Source of the DNA: CAG-390 sp003523225
Lineage (GTDB): Bacteria > Bacillota > Clostridia > Oscillospirales > CAG-272
Direction of reading: 5' to 3'
Assembly (NCBI GenBank): GCA_902461815.1
Contig: CABPZE010000007.1
Coordinates: forward strand, 29,205 to 93,204
DNA length: 64,000 nucleotides
The position numbers and the translations under genes are program-made. The notes below the pieces were generated by a model. It searched no databases and had not been told where the DNA came from. It was given only the letters and a program-made list of their open reading frames with translations. Numbering within the stretch: position 1 is the first letter of the stretch; each line of letters opens with the position of its first letter. This document shows, one piece after another, positions 42,756 to 49,705 of the stretch.

Positions 42756-43295
42756 TCAGTTTGCCGGGATGACGTTTTCTGTGTCAAGCTCGACGGGAAT
42801 ATCGCGGCGTCCTCTCTTGATGAGGACAGTGACCTTTTTCTGATTATCGGAGATCGACTGAACCGTGCCGGAGTAGCCGTCAAACAGCCCTCCCTTTACA
42901 CTGACCTCGTCGCCGACGGAAATAAGAAGCTTTACCTTCTTTTCGTCGATGCCGAGAGCCTCGACCTCTGAATCAAGCAGCGGAGTGGGGCGTGAGCCGG
43001 GACCGACAAAGCCTGTGACGCCCGTGATGTTTCTTACCACGTGCCAGCTTTCCTCGGTCATTATCATCTTCACCAGAACGTATCCGGGGAAAATCTTGCT
43101 TTCAACCTCTTTTTCCTCGTCGCCTTTTTTCTCAACGACCGTTTCCACGGGAACTTTTACGTCAAAGATCAGGTGACCGAGTCCGCGGTTCTCAACGATC
43201 TTCACAAGGTTGGTCATTACCTTGTTTTCATAACCGGAATACGTATGCACCACATACCAACGCACTCCGACATTCATTTCGTTTATGTCGCTCAT
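42756..43295 (-). CDS. nusG: Transcription elongation factor NusG
   Basis: NusG, 179 residues: an N-terminal NGN domain (RWYVVHTYSGYENKV, FPGYVLVKM) and a C-terminal KOW domain (GDEVSVKGGLFDGYSGTVQSI). It joins RNA polymerase and, through KOW, the ribosome or Rho. The start at 43295 is only three bases after the secE stop and lacks a strong ribosome site, so it is probably translated by coupling. The 84-base gap to rplK has a GGAAGAAA/TTTCTTCC stem on the minus strand. Confidence 0.96.
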   Translation of the reverse strand: MSDINEMNVGVRWYVVHTYSGYENKVMTNLVKIVENRGLGHLIFDVKVPVETVVEKKGDEEKEVESKIFPGYVLVKMIMTEESWHVVRNITGVTGFVGPGSRPTPLLDSEVEALGIDEKKVKLLISVGDEVSVKGGLFDGYSGTVQSISDNQKKVTVLIKRGRRDIPVELDTENVIPAN

Positions 43296-43298
43296 TGC

Positions 43299-43793
43299 TC
43301 AGAAGAGCTTGCCGAGGGCGATGATGCCCTTGGAGAAGAGAAAGTCAAGCAGACCGATAATGATCGCGAATATCACGACAAAAACGAGAACGATAATGGT
43401 GTTTTTCTTAACGTCCCTGGCGGGAGACCAGACTACCTTTTTAAGCTCGCTCTTAATGTTGCGGCAGGATTCCTGAACCTTCTTTTTGAACTTGGGATTC
43501 ACAAAGTAAAGGATCAGCAGCACGATAATTATAAGCGCGACAATACCGAAGGAAATAACGGCGTCCCACGGGAATTCCTTTGTGTCCGTAGTATCTCCGG
43601 CGGCGCCTCCTGTGGTTTCGGCGGTCGTATTCTCCGCCGTGTCCTCCGCGGTGTCAGCCACAGTATCCGCTGCGGTCTCCTCCGCAGTATCGGCTGTCGT
43701 ATCGGTTGCAAAAACATTAATCGAGAGCAGGGAAAGCATCAGCACCAGCGCCAGTATTGCACTGAGACTCTTGAAAAATCTGACTGATGTCAT
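43299..43793 (-). CDS. secE: Preprotein translocase SecE with a secreted-type N-terminal extension
   Basis: A 164-residue SecE, about twice the usual Firmicute length. The C-terminal 65 residues are classic: KSELKKVVWSPARDVKKN amphipathic helix and a final membrane helix. Before that come a hydrophobic segment resembling a cleavable signal (residues 1-29, ending INVFA), a stretch of about 45 residues almost only Thr, Ala, Asp and Glu, and another membrane helix (about 78-98). Topology would then be a charged loop outside the cell, in the manner of three-helix SecE. AAGGGGGAGCG lies before the ATG at 43793. It sits in the standard place between rpmG and nusG, so its identity is firm. Confidence 0.9.
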   Translation of the reverse strand: MTSVRFFKSLSAILALVLMLSLLSINVFATDTTADTAEETAADTVADTAEDTAENTTAETTGGAAGDTTDTKEFPWDAVISFGIVALIIIVLLILYFVNPKFKKKVQESCRNIKSELKKVVWSPARDVKKNTIIVLVFVVIFAIIIGLLDFLFSKGIIALGKLF

Positions 43794-43806
43794 CTTACGC
43801 TCCCCC

Positions 43807-43968
43807 TTACTTGGATTCTCTGTGAAGAGTGTGCTTGCGGCAGAACTTGCAGTATTTCTTAAGCTCAAGCCTGTCCGGAGTGTTCTTTTTGTTTTTCTTT
43901 GTGTCGTAGTTTCTCTGCTTGCACTCAGTGCATACAAGAGTAACCTTGACTCTTTGCTCATTGGCCAT
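43807..43968 (-). CDS. rpmG: 50S ribosomal protein L33
   Basis: L33, 53 residues, absent as a long frame but clear on reading: MANEQRVKVTLVCTECKQRN with CTEC and CKFC zinc pairs, ending HTLHRESK. AGGAGGTG precedes the ATG. First gene of the secE-nusG operon, the usual Firmicute arrangement, 13 bases before secE. Zinc-binding version. Confidence 0.95.
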   Translation of the reverse strand: MANEQRVKVTLVCTECKQRNYDTKKNKKNTPDRLELKKYCKFCRKHTLHRESK

Positions 43969-44117
43969 GCTTTGCGGCACCTCCTGTTTTGTGATGATTT
44001 GACCTTACGGTCGGTGTACCTCCCTCCGTTCGGTGCGGTATGTGGTACCCGCACGGGAGCTTTTTTGATCGCACCGCAAAGGCACGAAAAAAAAGCCCTG
44101 CCGACAGAGGTGAAACT

Positions 44118-44146
44118 ATTATATCACCCCGATAAGTAAATGTCAA
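44118..44146 (-). promoter_or_regulatory. Consensus promoter of rpmG-secE-nusG-rplK-rplA
   Basis: On the minus strand TTGACA, a 17-base spacer, and TATAAT with extended TGA. The leader of about 145 bases has no recognised element. Confidence 0.88.
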
Positions 44147-44195
44147 TAGATTTTTTGATTTTGAACGCTTTTTTTGATTTTTTTTGAAAAAGCTA

Positions 44196-44224
44196 TTGAT
44201 TTATCGCCCGGTGTGTGATATAAT
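44196..44224 (+). promoter_or_regulatory. Promoter of tRNA-Trp
   Basis: TTGATT, a 17-base spacer and TATAAT at 44219-44224, with extended TGA, 11 bases before the mature tRNA. Confidence 0.85.
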
Positions 44225-44235
44225 AAGCGAGTCAT

Positions 44236-44311
44236 AGGGGTATAGCTCAGCTGGTAGAGTCGCGGTCTCCAAAACCGTTGGTCGTGGGTTCGAATCCTTC
44301 TGCCCCTGCCA
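44236..44311 (+). tRNA. tRNA-Trp (CCA anticodon)
   Basis: A 76-base tRNA with a 7-bp acceptor stem (one G-U), D arm, anticodon CCA at 44269-44271, T arm with GGGTTCGAATCC and an encoded 3' CCA. Terminator follows directly. Firmicutes often place this gene near secE-nusG; here it is divergent from that operon. Confidence 0.96.
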
Positions 44312-44313
44312 AG

Positions 44314-44348
44314 AAAAAAGCCAAGTCGAATTTCGACTTGGCTTTTTT
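44314..44348 (+). terminator. Terminator of tRNA-Trp
   Basis: AAAAGCCAAGTCGA pairs with TCGACTTGGCTTTT, with T-tract; its right end is the start of the 250-bp repeats. Confidence 0.85.
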
Positions 44349-45025
44349 CAACTAAATCCGTCCTTACGGACGGGATAAATCCACCTTTGGTGGATGAAAT
44401 CGCTTTGCGATGAAATCCCGCTTTGCGGGGAGATATAGGAAGGATTTAATTTCATCTGAGGCGGTACGCCGAAGATTTCATCCGAGCTTGCTCGGATTTC
44501 ATCGTGCAACGCACGATTTCATTGATTTTCTTCTTAATTTACGATATTGTCAAATTGATTGAGTTGCCGAAAGGGAGCACGCTTCGGCGTGCTTTTTTCA
44601 ACTAAATCCGTCCTTACGGACGGGATAAATCCACCTTTGGTGGATGAAATCGCTTTGCGATGAAATCCCGCTTTGCGGGGAGATATAGGAAGGATTTAAT
44701 TTCATCTGAGGCGGTACGCCGAAGATTTCATCCGAGCTTGCTCGGATTTCATCGTGCAACGCACGATTTCATTGATTTTCTTCTTAATTTACGATATTGT
44801 CAAATTGATTGAGTTGCCGAAAGGGAGCACGCTTCGGCGTGCTTTTTTCAACTAAATCCGTCCTTACGGACGGGATAAATCCACCTTTGGTGGATGAAAT
44901 CGCTTTGCGATGAAATCCCGCTTTGCGGGGAGATATAGGAAGGATTTAATTTCATCTGAGGCGGTACGCCGAAGATTTCATCCGAGCTTGCTCGGATTTC
45001 ATCGTGCAACGCACGATTTCATTGA
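44341..45025. repeat. 250-bp tandem repeat of small hairpins, 2.7 copies
   Basis: Copies at 44341-44590 and 44591-44840 are identical base for base; the third, 44841-45025, is cut short. Each unit is a chain of about eight little hairpins with different arms but similar short loops, joined by GAAAT or ATTTCATC linkers: for example TCCGT/ACGGA, ATCCACC/GGTGGAT, ATCGC/GCGAT, CCCGC/GCGGG, ATCCGAG/CTCGGAT and ATCGTGC/GCACGAT. The unit ends in GCACGC-TTCG-GCGTGC followed by T6, a terminator-like stem. It contains no ORF of note and ends about 50 bases before a four-helix-bundle gene. Confidence 0.95.
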
Positions 45026-45049
45026 CTTTTTTTGATTTTGTGATATCAT
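45022..45049 (+). promoter_or_regulatory. Promoter of the four-helix-bundle gene
   Basis: TTGACT, a 16-base spacer and TATCAT at 45044-45049. The -35 begins at the junction with the last repeat copy. Confidence 0.5.
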
Positions 45050-45072
45050 GATATTTGAAAGAGGCGATAACA

Positions 45073-45417
45073 ATGACGGAAAATAAACTTGCAGATATGT
45101 CAAAAGAATTTGCAATAAAAGTATTGAAACTGACGGATGAAATCAAAGGACATTATTCCTTATCAAATCAGCTTGAGAGAAGCGGTACAAGCATTGGCGC
45201 AAACATACGGGAAGCAAAATATGCGCACAGCAAAGCAGATTTTATTACTAAATTGCAAATATCCCTTAAAGAATGTTATGAAACTGAATATTGGATAGAG
45301 GTTGCACAAAAAGCAGACATAATCACAGAAGAAATTGCAAAAACTATTTTGCACGATTGCGGCTCTATCCGCAGAATGTTGATTGCCTCTATCAACACGG
45401 CGAAGGAAAACAATTAA
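45073..45417 (+). CDS. Four-helix-bundle protein (S23/IVS-type)
   Basis: A 114-residue, all-helical protein of the S23 family, first known as an ORF in intervening sequences of 23S rRNA genes and related to the Avd accessory protein of diversity-generating retroelements. The family segment SNQLERSGTSIGANIREAKYA is present in pieces (SNQLERSGTSIG, ANIREA), with LKECYETEYWIE later. These proteins assemble as pentameric barrels and can bind nucleic acid. The start at 45073 has GAGGCG upstream; a TTG at 45055 is in frame but less likely. Lies directly behind the hairpin repeat array, not in an rRNA gene. Function unknown. Confidence 0.88.
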   Translation: MTENKLADMSKEFAIKVLKLTDEIKGHYSLSNQLERSGTSIGANIREAKYAHSKADFITKLQISLKECYETEYWIEVAQKADIITEEIAKTILHDCGSIRRMLIASINTAKENN

Positions 45418-45612
45418 GACCCTCTTCTGCTTTTTTCATTTGATTTTTCAAATTTCCATAGATCCGGTTTCGATATTTTTTCGAGTCGAAGGATTCGAAC
45501 CGGCGAATCGCAAAAATTGACCTGCTGAAGCCAAAGAAAAAAGCCACGGCAACAAAACCGTGGCAAATTCTATTCGATTTCAACTCCCCGACAAATTCCA
45601 ATTTATCGAACA

Positions 45613-45650
45613 AAATAAATAACCCCGACAGATGTCGGGGTTATTTATTT
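45613..45650. terminator. Strong symmetrical hairpin, terminator-like
   Basis: A perfect 18-bp stem, AAATAAATAACCCCGACA and its complement, with a two-base centre. A/T-rich outer arms make it a terminator in both directions. Confidence 0.75.
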
Positions 45651-45784
45651 GTTTACAGCGGAGCAATTATTAAACAACCGTACATAATTCTCCGTTAATT
45701 TTGCACGCCGTTCAGCCCTCCTTTGTTTTTTGCCGTAGCATCGTCAAATTCGAACCCATCCTGTTCCGGCAACGGAACAGGAGA

Positions 45785-45870
45785 GCTTTGCGCAAAGGTG
45801 AACTAAGGGACATAGAGGTCGGACGCGCAAAGCGGGGTTCTGAATCCCACCATCTCCACAAAAAAATGAA
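45785..45870 (+). other. tmRNA/tRNA 3'-end-like remnant
   Basis: A segment running GGACGCG...GGGGTTCTGAATCCC, then CCATCTCCACAA resembles a tmRNA 3' end (T arm then acceptor then CCA-like), but the T loop is altered and the CCA is CAA. It could be debris of a past integration at ssrA, or chance. Confidence 0.3.
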
Positions 45871-46068
45871 GGATGGCTTTGAGCGGCGCGCTAAAGGACA
45901 GTCCTATGCAGGATGCGGTGCAATCCGTTTTTCGGAAATATACCCGACTGATTTACGGCAGCAGGTCTGTAAAAGCTTTTTTACTTGAATAGGCGGATCG
46001 TTATAAGCCACTGTTCTTACGTGTCGGACGTGGAGGATAACCGCGATGTCGGTGGCAAGTTGCACAAA

Positions 46069-46098
46069 GCAATCGGTTAGTTTTGGCTAACCGATTGC
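46069..46098. terminator. Hairpin containing a GGTTAG/CTAACC palindrome
   Basis: A 12-bp perfect stem with TTTTGG loop. It looks like a terminator for upstream RNA, but its inner half (46075-46092) also matches the repeated palindrome of the feo operon. Confidence 0.6.
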
Positions 46099-46145
46099 GA
46101 TTTCTCATGAATTTTGCGACCTGACTCAGAAATATTGAAAAAGCT

Positions 46146-46174
46146 ATTGACAAATACACTTTGGGTGAGTATAA
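46146..46174 (+). promoter_or_regulatory. Consensus promoter of the feo operon
   Basis: TTGACA at 46146-46151, a 17-base spacer and TATAAT at 46169-46174. Confidence 0.88.
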
Positions 46175-46181
46175 TAACGCA

Positions 46182-46199
46182 TGGTTAGCGAAGGCTAAC
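46182..46199. promoter_or_regulatory. Putative metal-repressor operator 1 (feo)
   Basis: GGTTAGC-GAAG-GCTAACT, eight bases past the -10, across the likely transcript start: an ideal repression site. The half-site resembles that of DtxR/IdeR-type iron repressors. Confidence 0.6.
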
Positions 46200-46215
46200 T
46201 AATATTCAGGGCGTT

Positions 46216-46233
46216 CGGTTAGCGTATGCTAAC
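46216..46233. promoter_or_regulatory. Putative metal-repressor operator 2 (feo)
   Basis: GGTTAGC-GTAT-GCTAACT, 34 bases after operator 1 (about three helical turns), in the feoA leader. Confidence 0.6.
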
Positions 46234-46258
46234 TACGGTGCTTCGGAAAGGCAGAAAA

Positions 46259-46471
46259 ATGATGCCGCTTACACTTGCAGAGGTCGGAGAAGTAAATATA
46301 ATCAGAAAGATCGGAGGCAGACCGGAGGTTCGGACACATCTTGAAAACCTCGGTTTTGTAGCGGGAGGAGCCGTTACGGTCATAAATACCATCGGCGGAA
46401 ATGTAATTGTCAACGTCAAAGAGTCCCGCATTGCAATCAGTAAGAAAATGGCGCAGAAGATCATGATCTGA
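46259..46471 (+). CDS. feoA: Ferrous iron transport protein FeoA (first copy)
   Basis: A 70-residue SH3-like FeoA: ENLGFVAGGAVTVINTIGGN and VKESRIAISKKMAQKI are characteristic. FeoA is a small cytoplasmic partner that binds the FeoB G-domain region and is needed for iron uptake. The start at 46259 has AAAGGCAG upstream (a second ATG follows at 46262). First gene of feoA-feoA-feoB-cys-rich, behind two operator-like palindromes. Confidence 0.9.
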   Translation: MMPLTLAEVGEVNIIRKIGGRPEVRTHLENLGFVAGGAVTVINTIGGNVIVNVKESRIAISKKMAQKIMI

Positions 46472-46512
46472 TCTTGCGCAGTCATTCTTAAATATCAAGG
46501 AGGGTAACAGGC

Positions 46513-46734
46513 ATGAAAACACTAAGACAGGTCAAGGTCGGTGATACGGTCAGAGTCGTAAAGCTTCACGGCGAAGGGGGTGTCAAACGCCGTATCATGG
46601 ATATGGGGCTGACAAAAGGCGTGGAAGTACATATCCGCAAGGTCGCGCCTCTCGGTGATCCGGTTGAGGTGAATGTTCGCGGTTATGAGCTTTCGATCCG
46701 CAAGGCTGACGCGGAAATGATCGAGGTCGAGTAA
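46513..46734 (+). CDS. feoA: Ferrous iron transport protein FeoA (second copy)
   Basis: A 73-residue FeoA-type SH3-like protein (VKVGDTVRVVKLHGEGGVKRRIMDMGLTKGVEVHI), clearly different in sequence from the first copy, so an old duplication or separate subtype. AAGGAGG precedes the start. A feoB gene begins 83 bases later. Confidence 0.93.
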   Translation: MKTLRQVKVGDTVRVVKLHGEGGVKRRIMDMGLTKGVEVHIRKVAPLGDPVEVNVRGYELSIRKADAEMIEVE

Positions 46735-46778
46735 GTAAAAATATCCGGGGGAGTGCTCCCCATATTATTTGAAGCGTT

Positions 46779-46796
46779 GGTTAGCGACAGCTAACC
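46779..46796. promoter_or_regulatory. Putative metal-repressor operator 3 (before feoB)
   Basis: GGTTAGC-GACA-GCTAACC, 21 bases before the feoB ATG and inside the operon; same pattern as the sites before feoA. No promoter of its own is obvious beside it. Confidence 0.55.
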
Positions 46797-46817
46797 GTGA
46801 AAGTGAGGAAATGACAT

Positions 46818-49313
46818 ATGGATATCCGAATTGCCCTTGCGGGAAATCCCAACAGCGGTAAAACGACACTGTTCAACGCACTGACCGGATCCAACCAGTT
46901 TGTGGGTAACTGGCCGGGCGTCACGGTGGAAAAAAAAGAAGGAAAACTTAAAAAGCATGACGGTGTGGTCATTACCGACCTTCCGGGAATTTATTCTCTT
47001 TCTCCCTATACGCTTGAGGAGGTGGTGGCGAGAAACTATCTCATCAGCGAGCGCCCGGATGCCATCCTTAATATTATCGACGGCACCAACCTTGAAAGAA
47101 ACCTGTATCTTACCACACAGCTGACAGAGCTTGGTATCCCGGTCGTAGTAGCCATCAACATGATGGACGTTGTAAAGAAAAACGGGGATAAGATCAATAC
47201 ATACGGACTTTCAAAAGCGCTGGGCTGCAAGGTCGTGGAGATCTCTGCGCTGAAGGGAACCGGCATTATGGAGGCGGCAGAAGCGGCAATCGACGCTGCG
47301 AAAAACGGCAAGACCGTTCCGATGCACACCTTCTCAGGTACCGTGGAACATGCTTTGGCACATATCGAAGAGGCGGCAGTGCACAATATGCCCGAGGAAC
47401 AGCAAAGATGGTATTCCATCAAGCTGTTTGAACGTGACGACAAGGTGCTTGAGCAGTTAAGACCGGACAAGGCGGTGCTTGACCATATCGAGAGCGATAT
47501 CAAAGCCGTCGAGGAAGAAATGGACGACGACGCGGAGTCCATCATCACCAATGAACGGTATGTTTACATAGGTGAGATCATAAAGGGCTGCTATAAAAAG
47601 AAATCTGCCGGAAAGCTTTCGGTTTCCGACAAAATAGATAAGGTTGTTACCAACCGGTGGGCGGCGCTTCCGATCTTTGCGGTTGTAATGTTCATTGTGT
47701 ATTTCATATCGGTAACAACTGTGGGTACATGGGCGACCGACTGGGCAAACGACGGTGTGTTCGGAGACGGATGGTATCTGTTCGGCATCGGCTCCAATAA
47801 ATATGAAGCGGTTGCGGGTGATCATACCGCCGCGATGCAGGCTGTTTCGGCTTTTACCGGATTGGATACCGAGGCGGAGGATCTTGATCCCGAAGCTGCC
47901 CTGGCGGAATTGAAGGCTTTTGTGCCGGAGGCAAATACCGCGTCGGTGGATGTTGAGGACGAAGAAACACTTGCGATCAATACGCTGACCGCGTATTATG
48001 ACGCAATTCCGGCTGGCGCGGATGAAGAAGCAACGGTTCCCATGACATATGTTGAAGCTGTTGCATATCTTGAAGCAAACGGCTTTGACGAGCCTGATCC
48101 GGCAGACTTTGGCGTATGGGTTCCCGGCGTTCCGGCGCTGATAGAAAAGGGTTTTGACGCTGTGAACTGTGCCGAATGGCTCAAGGGACTTATCCTTGAC
48201 GGTATCGTTGCGGGTCTGGGCGCGGTGCTCGGATTTGTACCGCAGATGCTGGTGCTTTTTATCTTCCTTGCATTCCTTGAGGCATGCGGATATATGTCCC
48301 GCATCGCTTTCGTGCTGGATCGTATATTCCGTAAGTTTGGTCTTTCGGGTAAGTCATTTATTCCGATGCTTATCGGCACCGGCTGTGGCGTTCCCGGAAT
48401 CATGGCATCCCGTACTATTGAAAACGAGCGTGACCGCCGTATGACGATCATGACGACCACTTTTATTCCCTGCGGCGCGAAGCTGCCCTTCATCGGCATG
48501 ATCGCCGGAGCAATCTTCGGCGGCGCATGGTGGGTAGCGCCCAGCGCGTACTTTATGGGCATGGCGGCAATCATTATTTCCGGCATTATGCTGAAAAAGA
48601 CCAAAATGTTTGCCGGCGACCCTGCGCCCTTTGTTATGGAGCTTCCCGCTTACCACTGGCCGACGGTAAGCAACGTGCTTCGTTCCATGTGGGAGCGCGG
48701 CTGGTCCTTCATCAAGAAGGCGGGAACCATCATACTTCTTTCCACAATAGTCGTATGGTTTACAACATATTTCGGAGTTGTTGACGGCGCATTCCGTATG
48801 CTCTCTGATGAAGAGGTGGAACACAGCATTCTTGCAGTGATAGGCGGAGCGCTTGCGTGGATATTCAAGCCTCTCGGATTCGGTACATGGCAGGCGACTG
48901 TTGCTTCGATAACGGGACTTGTAGCCAAGGAAAATATCGTCGGCACACTGGGGATCCTTTACGGCGGAGGCGACGGAACGGTTTATCAGACTATCGCTGT
49001 GGCGTTTACGGCGATCAGCGGCTTTGCTTTCCTTACCTTCAACCTGCTGTGCGCCCCCTGCTTTGCGGCGATCGGAGCTATCAAGCGTGAGATGAACAGC
49101 GCAAAATGGACTTGGTTTGCCATTGGCTATCAGTGCCTGTTTGCATACGCGATCGCTTTGATGATAAATCAGTTCGGCTCGGCATTCACCGGAAATCTGA
49201 ATGTCATCGGCTTGATCGTGGCTGTTTTAGTGCTGGTGTTTATGCTCTGGATGCTCTTCAAGCCGTACAAGGAGTCCGCTAAACTTACAAAGACTGTAAG
49301 GATCAAAAAATAA
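46818..49313 (+). CDS. feoB: Ferrous iron transporter FeoB
   Basis: An 831-residue FeoB that takes up Fe2+. The cytoplasmic G domain has all motifs: GNPNSGKTT (G1, residues 9-17), the G3 DLPG, and NMMD (G4), followed by a helical GDI-like region to about 280. The membrane part has two Gate motifs with essential Cys (GTGCGVPGIMASRT and PCGAKLPFIG). Between the first helix and the rest (about residues 305-455) is an Ala/Glu/Asp-rich loop of about 150 residues, larger than in E. coli FeoB; it should lie outside the cell. GAGG is nine bases before the start. Confidence 0.95.
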   Translation: MDIRIALAGNPNSGKTTLFNALTGSNQFVGNWPGVTVEKKEGKLKKHDGVVITDLPGIYSLSPYTLEEVVARNYLISERPDAILNIIDGTNLERNLYLTTQLTELGIPVVVAINMMDVVKKNGDKINTYGLSKALGCKVVEISALKGTGIMEAAEAAIDAAKNGKTVPMHTFSGTVEHALAHIEEAAVHNMPEEQQRWYSIKLFERDDKVLEQLRPDKAVLDHIESDIKAVEEEMDDDAESIITNERYVYIGEIIKGCYKKKSAGKLSVSDKIDKVVTNRWAALPIFAVVMFIVYFISVTTVGTWATDWANDGVFGDGWYLFGIGSNKYEAVAGDHTAAMQAVSAFTGLDTEAEDLDPEAALAELKAFVPEANTASVDVEDEETLAINTLTAYYDAIPAGADEEATVPMTYVEAVAYLEANGFDEPDPADFGVWVPGVPALIEKGFDAVNCAEWLKGLILDGIVAGLGAVLGFVPQMLVLFIFLAFLEACGYMSRIAFVLDRIFRKFGLSGKSFIPMLIGTGCGVPGIMASRTIENERDRRMTIMTTTFIPCGAKLPFIGMIAGAIFGGAWWVAPSAYFMGMAAIIISGIMLKKTKMFAGDPAPFVMELPAYHWPTVSNVLRSMWERGWSFIKKAGTIILLSTIVVWFTTYFGVVDGAFRMLSDEEVEHSILAVIGGALAWIFKPLGFGTWQATVASITGLVAKENIVGTLGILYGGGDGTVYQTIAVAFTAISGFAFLTFNLLCAPCFAAIGAIKREMNSAKWTWFAIGYQCLFAYAIALMINQFGSAFTGNLNVIGLIVAVLVLVFMLWMLFKPYKESAKLTKTVRIKK

Positions 49314-49342
49314 CATTTTCTCAAGAACAGGAGGAAGGCGAA

Positions 49343-49516
49343 ATGCTTGCTTGGATTGGCGATAATATTGCTACGATTATCATTTGCGCCGTATTGGCTG
49401 CGGTGGTGACTGTGATCGTGATCGGCATGGTGCGCGGGAAGAAAAAGGGAAAGTCCTCCTGCGGATGCGGATGTGCGGGATGTCCGATGAGCTCCGCCTG
49501 CCACAAAAGAAAATAA
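49343..49516 (+). CDS. FeoB-associated Cys-rich membrane peptide
   Basis: A 57-residue protein with one membrane helix (TIIICAVLAAVVTVIVIGMV) and a Cys-rich tail, SSCGCGCAGCPMSSAC, of six Cys. It belongs to the small family found after feoB in Firmicutes, which may chelate iron or help FeoB. AGGAGGAAGG precedes the start, 30 bases after feoB. Too short to stand out by length, but the context makes it firm. Confidence 0.88.
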   Translation: MLAWIGDNIATIIICAVLAAVVTVIVIGMVRGKKKGKSSCGCGCAGCPMSSACHKRK

Positions 49517-49561
49517 AGCCGCAGGCGCTGACTTGCATTTTCCTGCTGATCTCATAAAAAA

Positions 49562-49591
49562 GGGGCTGTTGCACTACCGCGCAACAGCCCC
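49562..49591. terminator. Bidirectional terminator hairpin
   Basis: An 11-bp perfect stem (49562-49572 with 49581-49591). The T-tract is on the minus strand (complement of the preceding AAAAAA), so it fits best as terminator of the LysR gene, and also closes feo. Confidence 0.8.
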
Positions 49592-49705
49592 ATGACTTGT
49601 TATAGGCGAATGAATTTTTTATACCGGATGTTATAATACCAATATTTTGCAATTTCTGCAACTACAAGTGCGGGCAGAAGCGCAGACCGAGGTGATGCCG
49701 GTGCG

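Larger units (their letters stand above)
45418..46145. other. Non-coding region with hairpins and tRNA/tmRNA-like debris
   Basis: No convincing gene. It has a terminator-like stem on the minus strand (45543-45564), the strong inverted repeat at 45613-45650, a 9-bp stem at 45760-45781, and a block at about 45785-45870 that resembles a tmRNA or tRNA 3' end. A 95-residue frame at 45701-45988 crosses these and is probably not translated. Confidence 0.5.

Noticed and set aside
44341..45025. CRISPR array
   Set aside because: The repeat period is 250 bp with identical whole units, not short repeats with unique spacers, and no cas genes are present.
45481..45520. tRNA on the minus strand
   Set aside because: A GGTTCGAATCC-like T-loop is visible, but no acceptor, D or anticodon arms can be folded around it.
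45701..45988. A 95-codon plus-strand frame
   Set aside because: It runs through hairpins and the tmRNA-like segment, has no ribosome site and no recognised fold.
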